A DNA stretch of 64,000 nucleotides from Antedon bifida (lineage: Eukaryota > Echinodermata > Crinoidea > Comatulida > Antedonidae): assembly GCA_963402885.1 (NCBI GenBank), contig OY727094.1, positions 24,616,501-24,680,500 on the forward strand, given 5' to 3'. This document shows, piece by piece, positions 37,301 to 49,300 of the stretch. The notes under the pieces are model-generated. The model ran no database searches. It was given only the letters and a program-made list of their open reading frames with translations, and had not been told where the DNA came from. The stretch's first letter is position 1, and each line of letters begins with the position of its first letter. The translations under genes and the position numbers were made by a program.

Positions 37301-40300
37301 ATATCGCAATTGTGCTTTACACTTGCTTTCTTGACGACGTAACCGGCTACATATACTAAAGTATTTAGCTGAGTCATCTCAAAGTCTTCTAAGCAGCAGT
37401 CGTCGTCAGTGGTGGAATCGTTGTCTTCTTGATCGGCAACATGATGCGATGATGATGATGATGATTGGGCCATCATTATTGCATCAATTCCATCTAGCTG
37501 TCGATCAGTGTCTTCTAGGCAATTCGAATTCCCTGACGGAATTAACATCCTGTTGCACATAACTTCCTTCAGGGAGGCTCTAAATTCATCTGCCATCGGG
37601 TAATAGCGATGACCCCCTCTCCCTCTGACAATAGAAAATAAGTTCTCAAGGCAATCTTGATTTAGTCTGCCTGTGAGTATAAACTTAAAGGCGTGATTGT
37701 TGATTAATCAGTATTTGAGATTCTTCGAAATGAATATTGCACAAGTGGCAATTACGTGTAAATAGGAACTTGGTTTCCTTCTCAAATCCGCGCGTCGTGT
37801 GTTCTGGGCCCATTTTGCGCACCTGTAAATTAATAATTGTCTAGTGAGTTTTTGCTTTATCATAATTAACGTTTACGTAATTATAGGACGTCTACGTGCA
37901 TGCTAATTGATTTTCAAATTGGTTAAAAATCAAATACTTAAGCCTAACCTAAAACCACTAACTAACTAACGGTTGAATTTCATAAATATTAAGTATAAGA
38001 TTCAATTAAAAATTGTTTGTTAGGGCTACTCAACGGATAAGTAATATAACCAGGGAACAATAAAAATAGTGTAATTTCACTGATATTATAACTAATCATA
38101 ATGTCCTAGCCTAATAATGAATTATTTCATGCGTTAATATACTGTAATGTAAACGGCTAGTTAAATTAAACGAAATAAAATAACCATGAGACAGAAAGCA
38201 AATATTAACCATGAGACGGAAAGCATAAAATAATCAAGATCACAATTTGTTTATATTAAGTATTATTATTATTATTTTTTGTATAATGTAAAAAGAGGGA
38301 CTAGGCCTACAGCGACATGCCAATTGGGCTTCTTGTAGTCTTTCGACCAAATGTTTACTTATATGCCAACAATTGTAATGATATATATTTGGTCAATAAA
38401 TGTTTCTTGAATTGAAAGTTTTAAAAATTGTTTGTTAAGGGTACTAGGCCTAGCCTAAATGTTAAAGGATAAGTAATATAACCAGGGAACAGTGAAATTA
38501 GTGTAATTTCACTGTTATATAACTAATGTACTAGCCTAGTAGGCCTAGCCTAGGCCTAGTAGCCTAATAATGATAATAATAATCATTTCATACGTTTAAT
38601 TATTAATAATAGGCCTAACTAGCCTAGTTTATTAATATAGCCTAGGCCTAGCCTATGTATAAATTGAATAGTAAAAAAAAGTAAAGTAAGATTAGGCTAG
38701 TCCCTATGCCTACATAGTCATAGCATATGTTAAGATGTACTAGGCTACTTAGGCCTATTTAATTACATAAATTTACCTGATCTTGTCTTTGGAAAAATTG
38801 TAAAACTTAAGTTCTGGGTTGGCCTTTCAATTGCTTTTACAATTAATTGCAGCACAGTACATCCCTCCACTTTTTCTCTTTTCATTCAGTGTTTCTTAAC
38901 CATACAAACTTTGGCGCGACTTCTCAATCCCATTTTATAAAGAATATTGCGATCGTCACGCAAAAGTTCGTTACTTGTTTAAGCGAGGGGGCGCACTATA
39001 ATTTGACGCTTCTAAAGTGTTACGCGTAAACGCGGGTAGTGTCACATCTTTAGATTATAAGATCTTTGTTATTATTTAACGGCAAGCTAGAGGGGGAAGA
39101 AAGAGACGAGATACATTGTTGTTGTTGACGGTTTTGCTTGCTCTCAACTCAAGCATGTATTTAAATCTCACAGTTGATAAATAGGCCTAGGCCTAGTAGT
39201 TTGTTAGTATTGTTGTTTGATTCAATTTTAACGCATTTATTGAAGTTTGTTATGACACTGGCCAAATGTGGTGAGACAGATTTTGTTACTTGTTTATTTG
39301 TTATTTGATAGAAACGAGCATTTTAGCCCTAGGCCTACTAGGCTAGCCCTAGAGGCTAGCCAAATTGTGAGGCCCTATATATACTCCGTATAGGCCTATG
39401 TGTAGCGGTGGGCTAGCAACGTTGTAGGTTTTATTTAATCCTGTTGTGTTGCATTTCTTTCTAGTTTTCACCGGATTGTAAGAAAGTACATTAATAAAGA
39501 ATAGTTTCCGAAATGTCATATAAGCTAGGCCTAGGCCTAGTGTGTTTCTTTATTGACCTTACCTCGGGTTGGCACCGGCACATGTATATTATTTCGGCCA
39601 AAGACCATAATAATAAGTGTTTCTTGGATCCTTCAAAGGAACGAAAGAAATTAACCAACTGGTCCGTAATTCAGATGCTAACGGTTCGTCCAAGTCTTAA
39701 TTCTGCTTGCACATAGCCTGTAACACTTTCCTGTAATGTACAGGAGCTGCGAAACTAAATGGATCATAAATCGAACAAATAGAACCTAAAACAGTTCTCA
39801 TCTATATCTATAAGTGTCTTTTAAAATACAAGCAACAAATAAAATATATAAAATGCATATAACTGGAAAATAAAGAGAAAGAACAGAAACGCGGACATTG
39901 GTGATAACTGATAACTGTAGATGCACATGACTTGAAGTCAGCTTTCGGAAGCGTAAACCCAACAATGGATCGTAAAAACCAGCCGATCACTGACGGGGGT
40001 GAATTATGCGGCGTTGGCAAGCATCCACAGCTTGGAAAGGGGAAATACAGCACAAAGAGGCAAAGTACTGTATATGAGAATAGTTGACAATACTATTTAG
40101 GCTCTAAACCACAGTATTTTAATTCGTGATAAATGTAATAATGATGAAATACCAAATAGCTCTGAGAAATGTAAAATAAATTGTCCTTCTTGTCACTTAT
40201 TATATAAATATAGTAAAAATATGGGAAAATGGGTAAAATGCAGACAGTACGACACCCATAAGATAAAATACAAAAGCAACAAATATTTAAAAACCGTCCA

Positions 40301-43300
40301 CCCGAATTACGTAATATTTTCTTTTTTCATTGTAGAATGAAGGTGGGATGGATAATAGATTAATAATATAAACAATATTTATTGAATTAACCGTAGAGTG
40401 TATTGGTGGAATTCGCAATTATTTTTTGAAGGCGGTTTGATAAATACATACAGATCTACAAATTCAGTATTCACAAAGTTTACTTGAATCTAAACGAAAT
40501 GTATAGGATCATTTGATGTTTATATCATCATTTCAATTAGCCACGCGTGAAAAAGAGGAATTCAAAACTCATGAAACAAATTGTCAGCAACAAGATCAAA
40601 TTTTGTCGGCGACTATCACAATTTAATTATGTACAGGTAACACCCTTGCAGGTCCAGTTTTGTTAGGCACTTCATTTCAAAAGATGCCATTTACCTACGG
40701 AATTTTATAGGCAATCATAAATAAATTCTTGTTAACCGTGTCATACATCGTAAAAGCAAGAAAACATTTCAACTCGACCTAACGTCAGGAAGGACATACT
40801 TTGTGATACATTCAACTATCGTAAGGAAGGAATCAGCACATGTAATGATCTTAATCTTTGCGGTTCAACGCGGTCATGATCATTTTTTGTCCACCTTAGT
40901 TTTTGGTCAACTGATTGGAAGGCAAGCGTTATCGTAAGATAATGGCGCAATCGGAAACAGAAGCAGGTCTTACGCCGACTGGAAACCAGGCTTAAAGGGT
41001 GATGTGCTGGATCGCTTCCCGCAAGTTGGTGTCCTTTCTACTAATGATATCGTTCAGTCACATTTCATGTGATGCTTTATTGATACAGTTTGGTAGCGTA
41101 GACAGAGATTTATTAATAAAAATCAGTAACGTTATAATTCGTAGTAGTTAAAAAGTTAATTTTAGTCAGCTCTCGTTTTAAACAAACAGGTAGCATCATA
41201 GAACCATTTTCAAGATCAAGTATACAAAATAATAATATTAAGTTCACTAAGCACCAAATTGGTCGGCTATCTCTTTTTTTGTCATTACATTTTGTAATAA
41301 AATGATAAATTAAACGTCCTTTAATAAATAATAATAATAATTAAATTAATCATAGTTATTAACTATCACCATAAAAATTACGATATTTAAACATCATGTA
41401 CAGCTGTCGAATTTTAGATTAAACAAGACGCTAAAATCAATACTTTCAAATGTTCATTGCTAACACATCTACTGTACAGTACATGTTCAAAGTTAAAATC
41501 AGTTTTTAAATGTTCATTGCTAACACCCCTGCACGTATAAGTTAACATCAGCTAGTTACATTACTTTCTTACTATCAGGTGTTTTCTTTACAGTTTACAG
41601 TCACTATTAATGAATTACAAAATGAATGTTAATTACTCGTTTACAATTAATTAATATTATTAACGTTATTGTCCGTATTAATTAACACTCAATAGTTAAT
41701 ATAAATGAGCTCACGTATAAACCAACCCTGTATTTGTATAATTTGTTTTTCATTGTGAAACACAAGTAATATTTTTGTTATCAAAGTAAGATAATTATAA
41801 TTTAAAAGTATTTTAAACATCATTTAACAAGACGCTAAAATCAATACTTTTTTTTGTGTTTTTCATTGGAAAAGTGTATATAATATATCTATCTATATAA
41901 TCTACAGTAACTCTCAATAAACTACAAAATTAATATAGAAAAGGAAAATATGTAATATAGTAATACCTGTATTCTTTGAAAAAAAGCGTCAAGTTTAATC
42001 TAACTTTCTTCTTTCCAGAATGGAAACACACCGCTACATAGACACGTTTGGTTTGGCCGTGGTAATGTAGAGATAGTGAACAGTCTGATAGCTCACGAAG
42101 CATCAATCACAGCAACAGACAATGTAAATTACTCTTTTACCATGACTTCAAATCATTAACGTAATTATTTGTATTAGTTAACACTACAAGTTAATTTACA
42201 TTATCTCCCGTTATAAGCAAACCCTAGATTTGTTTAATGTGTTTTTCATTGGAAAAGTGTATATAATATATCTATCTATATAATCTACAGTAACTTTCAA
42301 TAAACTACAAAATTAATATAGAAAAGGAAAATATGTAATATATTAATACCTGTATTCTTGAAAAAAAAGCGTCAAGTTTAATCTAACTTTCTTCTTTCCA
42401 GGATGGAAACACACCGCTACATACACACGTTAATTCTGGTCGTGGTGAGGTAGAGATAGTGAACAGGCTCCTATCCCACGGAGCATCAGTTACAGCAACA
42501 AACAAAGTAAATTACTCTTTTACAATGATTTAAAAATCAATAACGTAATTACTCGTATTAGATAACACTACAAGTTAATTTACATTATCTCCCGTTATAA
42601 GCAAACCCTAGATTTGTTTAATGTGTTTTTCATTGGAAAAGTGTATATATAATATATCTATCTATATAATCTACAGTAACTTTCAATAAACTACAAAATT
42701 AATATAGAAAAGGAAAATATGTAATATATTAATACCTGTATTCTTGAAAAAAAAGCGTCAAGTTTAATCTAGTTAACTTTCTTCTTTCCAGGATGGAAAC
42801 ACACCGCTACATACACACGTTAATTATGGTCGTGGTGAGGTAGAGATAGTGAACAGGCTCCTATCCCACGGAGCATCAGTTACAGCAACAAACAAAGTAA
42901 ATTACTCTTTTACAATGATTTAAAAATCAATAACGTAATTACTCGTATTAGATAACACTACAAGTTAATTTAAATTGTCTCCCATTATAAGCAAACCCTA
43001 GATTCGTTTAATGTGTTTTTCATTGGTATAAAGTGTATAGTTATTATCAAAGCAAAAATACAATTTAAAATATATTTAAAATCGTGTAGCTGTAGCATTT
43101 TAGATTGAACAAGACGCTAAATTAATACTGTGTTCATTGCTAGCCCGTCTTTATTATAATAATTAAAATCAACAAGTTGTATTATTTGCTTAATACTAGG
43201 TCTTTCTATATAATTTACATTCACTCTTAATGAATTAGAAAATGAATGTAGAAAATGATAAATATGTAATATAATAATACCTGTACAATTTGCGTCAAGT

Positions 43301-46300
43301 TTAATCTAACTTTATTCTTTCCAGAATGGAAACACACTGCTACATACACACGTTTGGCATGGCAGTGGTAATGTAGAGATAGTGAACAGTCTGATAGCTC
43401 ACGAAGCATCAATCACAGCAACAGACAATGTAAATTACTCTTTTACCATGACTTCAAATCATTAACGTAATTATTTGTATTAGTTAACACTACAAGTTAA
43501 TTTACATTATCTCCCGTTATAAGCAAACCCTAGATTTGTTTAATGTGTTTTTCATTGGAAAAGTGTATATAATATATCTATCTATATAATCTACAGTAAC
43601 TTTCAATAAACTACAAAATTAATATAGAAAAGGAAAATATGTAATATATTAATACCTGTATTCTTGAAAAAAAAGCGTCAAGTTTAATCTAACTTTCTTC
43701 TTTCCAGGATGGAAACACACCGCTACATAAACACGTTATTTCTGGTCGTGGTGAGGTAGAGATAGTGAACAGGCTCCTATCCCACGGAGCATCAGTTACA
43801 GCAACAAACAAAGTAAATTACTCTTTTACAATGATTTAAAAATCAATAACGTAATTACTCGTATTAGATAACACTACAAGTTAATTTACATTATCTCCCG
43901 TTATAAGCAAACCCTAGATTTGTTTAATGTGTTTTTCATTGGAAAAGTGTATATAATATATCTATCTATATAATCTACAGTAACTTTTAATAAACTACAA
44001 AATTAATATAGAAAAGGAAAATATGTAATATATTAATACCTGTATTCTTGAAAAAAAAGCGTCAAGTTTAATCTAACTTTCTTCTTTCCAGGATGGAAAC
44101 ACACCGCTACATAAACACGTTATTTCTGGTCGTGGTGAGGTAGAGATAGTGAACAGGCTCCTATCCCACGGAGCATCAGTTACAGCAACAAACAAAGTAA
44201 ATTACTCTTTTACAATGATTTAAAAATCAATAACGTAATTACTCGTATTAGATAACACTACAAGTTAATTTACATTATCTCCCGTTATAAGCAAACCCTA
44301 GATTTGTTTAATGTGTTTTTCATTGGAAAAGTGTATATAATATATCTATCTATATAATCTACAGTAACTTTTAATAAACTACAAAATTAATATAGAAAAG
44401 GAAAATATGTAATATATTAATACCTGTATTCTTGAAAAAAAAGCGTCAAGTTTAATCTAACTTTCTTCTTTCCAGAATGGAAACACACCGCTACATACAC
44501 ACGTTTGGCTTGGCAGTGGTAATGTAGAGATAGTGAACAGTCTCATAGCTCACGGAGCATCAATCACAGCAACAGACAATGTAAATTACTCTTTTAAAAT
44601 GATTTAAAAATCAATAACGTAATTATTTGTATTAGTTAACACTATCTACAAGTGAATTTAAATTGTCTCCCATTATAAGCAAACCCTAGATTCGTTTATT
44701 GTGTTTTTCATTGGAATCAATGTATAGTTATTATCAAAGCAAAAATAAAATTTAAAATATATTAAAAATAGTGTAGCTGTAGCGTTTTAGATTGAACAAG
44801 AGCCTAAATTAATACTTTTAAAATGTGTTCATTGCTAACCCTTCTGTATTATAATAATTAAAATCAGCAAGTTGTATTATTTTCTTAATACCAGGTCTTT
44901 CTATATAATTTACAGTTACTCTCAATGAACTACAAACTGAAATATAGAGATGATAAATATGTAATATAATAATACCTGTATTCTTGAAAAAAATTCGTTA
45001 AGTTTATTCTAACTTTCTTCTTTCCAGAATGGAAACACAACGCTACATAGACACGTTGCGTTTGGCCGTGGTAATGTAAAGATAGTGAACAGTCTCATAG
45101 CACATGGAGCATTAATCACAGCAACAAACAATGTAAATTACTCTTTTACAATGATTTAAAAATCAATAACGTAATTATTCGTATTAGTTAGCAATATAAG
45201 TTAATCTAAATGAGCTTCCGTATAAACAAACCTTGGATTTGTTTAATTTATTTTCATTGTGTAAAAAGTTATATTTATTTATCAAAGTAAATATAAGTAT
45301 TTTAAACATCATATAGCTGTGTCATTTAACAAGACGCTAATACCAATACTTTCAAAAGTATGTTCATTGCTAACACCTCTCCACGTTGTATTATTTACAG
45401 TACTGTTATACTGTGGTCTAATGTCGTAGACAATTAACAACATACTCCATTTACTTGACAATTTCAGAAAGGGCGCCAATTGTTTAAAGACATTATGTTA
45501 GCATCTAAATGTTAATGCTACTAAATATTTTTTATTTTATGTATCTCTTCCAAAACCACTGAACGGTACGTGCTCACATTTGGCACACTGATGTTTATTG
45601 ATGGGCCACACGATAGGCTATGTCACTTTCCTGAATTTTAGGGATAAACACTAAAAAAGGCAAACAATAGCAGTAATTTGACGTCTCAAAAAAAAAATAC
45701 ACCCAAAAAGTAATAGTTTAATAATAATAACTGGTACTTGATATAGCGCATTATGCTTAAGCCTTAATGCGCTTTACATAGACAGAACAATTTAGAAAAT
45801 TCAAAATTCAAAATGTGGGTTTTGAGAGATTTTTAAAGACTAAGTGTATTCAATCACTGTAGGAAATTTGCGCAAGACGACTGCACGGAGACTAAAATGA
45901 GCACATGTATCCGGATTTGAGATGAAGTTGTTTTATTCCAACAGTCTCATTCAATTCTAAAATATAACATACATCAAACTGATCAAATAAACAGAACATA
46001 TAGTAGAGCAGTTAAGGCCATAAAAATAGCCAAGTTGTGCACTTTATTACCAAAGCATGAAACTTGCCACAAAGTTTCTTTGATGTATATAGATTCAAAA
46101 TATCGGAGGGTGCCAAGTGTCCAACGTCCGGTATGGCGGCCATCTTGATTTCAAAATGGCCACCATAAAAAAAAAATTGTTCATATCTTGGCAACTATAA
46201 ACAGTAGAGACTTGATTCTGGTGTTAAATTGTTCACAAACCACATATTTCTATTTGCTCTAATAAAAAGTTTCGTCAAAAAATGACCGGAAATGACGTTT

Positions 46301-49300
46301 CTTCCAGTTTGACCTTTGACCTCTTATCTGTATATCTCAGTAACTACTGATCATTTTCAATCGATTTTGGTGTCATTTTGTTCAGAATAGAGACATTTAT
46401 ATTTGTAGTAATGAAACATTTTCACATAAAATGACTGGAAATACAATTTATAACCTTTGACATATATAATTATGTGAACATACTGTATGTGGTTTACATT
46501 GAAATAAATGCACCTAATTTTTTTTACCGAAATAAATGCAATGCAATGCATTAATGCAAAAATGACCAGGAATTATTAAATTCTGAATTTTTGACTTTTG
46601 ATGTGATAGGATAGGCGTAAAGTATGACAGATCACTGAGAAACAGCAATCACTGAGCTCATCTATGCCGACTTGTTTGCTAAACTGTGATGTGTCAATCG
46701 TTAGATAAAAGTTTTTGTCCTCTCTCCTTCATCTTTTTTTTTTTTTAATGTATTATACCATATGGACAATTTTCTGAAATAAAAGTTGAATTGAATTGTT
46801 AGATGCCATTTGGAAATATTTTTGATGTAAAGTAGCATTCTTTCGTTGGTCTCTTTGATGTTGCGTATGAGACAAGTTCGGAAAGTTCTCATTTTCATGA
46901 GTTAAGAGAACACCGTCTTTCAAAGTACTTACTACAAACTTATCCTGCATTTGTGCAGTAGACCTACTTTCATTAGTCAGAAACTCAGATAATTCTTGTT
47001 CATTTACGTTGCATCTAAACAAATGTACTCAATTTTTATGGTAATGGGCCTTTGCTGTAAACCATCTGAATCCTTTTCCTCGATTTTCTCTAGTCATTGA
47101 TTTTTTAGCAAAATTCGAACCAAATCAATTCGTGAAAGACATCTCAATATAATTATTCAAGTAATCCTCAAATTAGTGACATGGACCTACAATATACTGT
47201 TCTGTACAAGACCTTTTTAGGCATCCACCTGTGGACTTTCACTTTGAAGGTCTTGGTCTCATAATCATACAAGAAACAATGTCTGATTTAATCAATCAAA
47301 GTAGTGGGTCTAGACAAAGAAGGGGGTGTAATTAATACTTTTAAAATGTGTTCAGTGCTAACCCGTCTGTATTATAATAATTAAAATCAGCAATTTGTAT
47401 TATTTTCTTAATACTAGGTTTTTCTATATAATTTACAGTCACTCTTAATGAATTAGAAAATGAAATATGGAAAAGAAAAATATTTAATATAATAATACAT
47501 GTATTCTTAAAAAAAATGCGTCAAGTTTAATCTAACTTTCTTCTTTCCAGGATGGAAACACACCGCTACATAATCACGTTGGGTATGGCCGTGGTAATGT
47601 AGAGATAGTGAACAGTCTCCTAGCTCACGGAGCATCAATCACAACAACAAACAATGTAAATTACTCTTTTACAATGATTTAAAAAGCATTACATAATTAT
47701 TTGTATTAGTTAACACTACAAGTTAATTGACATTATCTCCCGTTATAAGCAAACCCTAGATTCGTTTAATGTGTTTTTCATTGGAAAATGTATAGTTGTT
47801 ATCAAAGCAAAAATACAATTATATTGAAAATTGTGTAGCTGTAGCATTTTGGATTTAACAAGACGCTAAATTAATACTTTTCTACTATAAGTAACCACTA
47901 GATTCGTTTAATATTTTTTTCATTGGAAAAAATGTATAGTTATTATCAAAGCAAAAATACAATTTAAAATATATTAAAAATCGTGTAGCTGTATAGCGTT
48001 TTAGATTGAACAAGATGCTAAAATTATGTTCATTGCTAACACCTCTCCACGTCCCAATTAATTCAACTAGTTGTATTATTTACAGTACTGTTATACTGTG
48101 GTCTATCGTAGACAATTAACAACATACTCCATTTAATTGACAATTTCTTGACCATAGACCATCCGGACTTTGATGCCGAACGAGTAATGGCGCTTATGTG
48201 TATGATTTTTAACTCATTATGCGTGAACATTGCTCATAATAAAACGATGGGACCCCGTTTACATTACTCAAGTCAATTTTTTACCCCAATTCAGATTTAT
48301 CATCAAACTTTCATTCTATAAACGATAGACATATATCTTGCAAACACGGATTCACATCCGTTGTACTCCAGCCAGACGTGACACATTTCCAGGTGCCTCC
48401 AGTTTAAATAATTGGACTTGTATAATCACCTACACCCGCCAGCAGACAGACACAGTCCCGGGTGTGCACCCGTTGGATCCATTCCGTTCTGTATAATTCA
48501 CATTCACTCTTAATTAATTAGAAAATGAATGTAGAAAAGGATAAATATTATAATATAATAATACATATATTCTTAAAAAATGCCTCAAGTTTAATCTAAC
48601 TTTCTTCTTTCCAGAATGGAAGCACACCGCTACATGAACACGTTACGCTTGCCGATGGTAATGTAGCATCAATCACAGCAACAAACAATGTAAATTACTC
48701 TTTTACAATGATTTAAAAATCAATAACGTTATTATTCGTATACAGTAGTTAACACTACAAGTTAATTTACATTATCTCCCGTTATAAGCAAACCCTAGAT
48801 TCGTGTTTTTCATTGGAAAAATGTATAGTTTTTATCAAAGCAAAAATACAATTTAAAATATATTAAAAATCGTGTTGCTGTAGTAAGACGCTAAATTAAT
48901 ACTTTTAAAATGTGTTCAGTGCTAACCCTTCTGTATTATAATATATAATTAAAATCAGCAAGTTGTTTTATTTTCTTAATACCAGGTCTTTCTATATAAT
49001 TTACAGTTACTCTCAATGAACTACAAACTGAAATATAGAGATGATAAATATGTAATATAATAATACCTGTATTCTTGAAAAAAATGCGTTAAGTTTATTC
49101 TAACTTTCTTCTTTCCAGAATGGAAACACAACGCTGCATAGACACGTTGCGTTTGGCCGTGGTAATCTAGAGATAGTGAACAGTCTCATAGCACATGGAG
49201 CATTAATCACAGCAACAAACAATGTAAATTACTCTTTTACAATGATTTAAAAATCAATAACGTAATTATTCGTATTAGTTAGCAATATAAGTTAATCTAA

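Larger units (their letters stand above)
36156..39068 (-). mobile_element. Deleted THAP/P-element-like DNA transposon
   Basis: About 30-bp terminal inverted repeats: CAAAGATCTTATATACTAAA on the left, and CAAAGATCTTATAATCTAAA read inward from the right. It sits in an (ATT)n tract of unit 3, so the target duplication cannot be read exactly. The minus strand encodes a THAP-domain start and a P-element C-terminal region but no catalytic core. It is an internally deleted copy. Regions 38100-38760 and 36160-37080 within it are non-coding and rich in TAGGCCTAG words. Confidence 0.8.
42019..44580 (+). repeat. Higher-order ANK exon-intron array (A-B-B-A-B-B-A)
   Basis: Exons start at 42019, 42402, 42792, 43325, 43708, 44092 and 44476. 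Spacings are mostly 383-390 bp; one longer step (533 bp) follows the third exon. Introns are almost identical between units (for example AAAAAAAAGCGTCAAGTTTA before each exon and GTGTATATAATATATCTATC after it). Class A exons (ending TDN) and class B exons (VEIVNRLLSHGAS, ending TNK) alternate as A-B-B, repeated twice and followed by a last A. This pattern indicates unequal exchange of a three-exon unit. Confidence 0.9.
44740..46020. repeat. Segmental duplication containing an ANK exon, copy 1
   Basis: Nearly identical to 48836-50111. It contains ANK exon 10, an unclassified repeat with ACTGAACGGTACGTGCTCAC, a SINE-like tail and a short BEL LTR. Homology stops at the word GGCCA at 46016-46020; beyond it this copy continues into non-BEL DNA. 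Confidence 0.9.

Noticed and set aside
46012-47022. Minus-strand frames of 60-89 codons between ANK exons 10 and 11
   Set aside because: No recognisable motif, no splice context and no counterpart in other units.
42019-49223. Regular 383-bp spacing as a satellite rather than coding
   Set aside because: Each unit holds a 105-bp segment in open ANK frame with matching splice sites and phase, and substitutions concentrate at surface codons, so the units are exons with introns.
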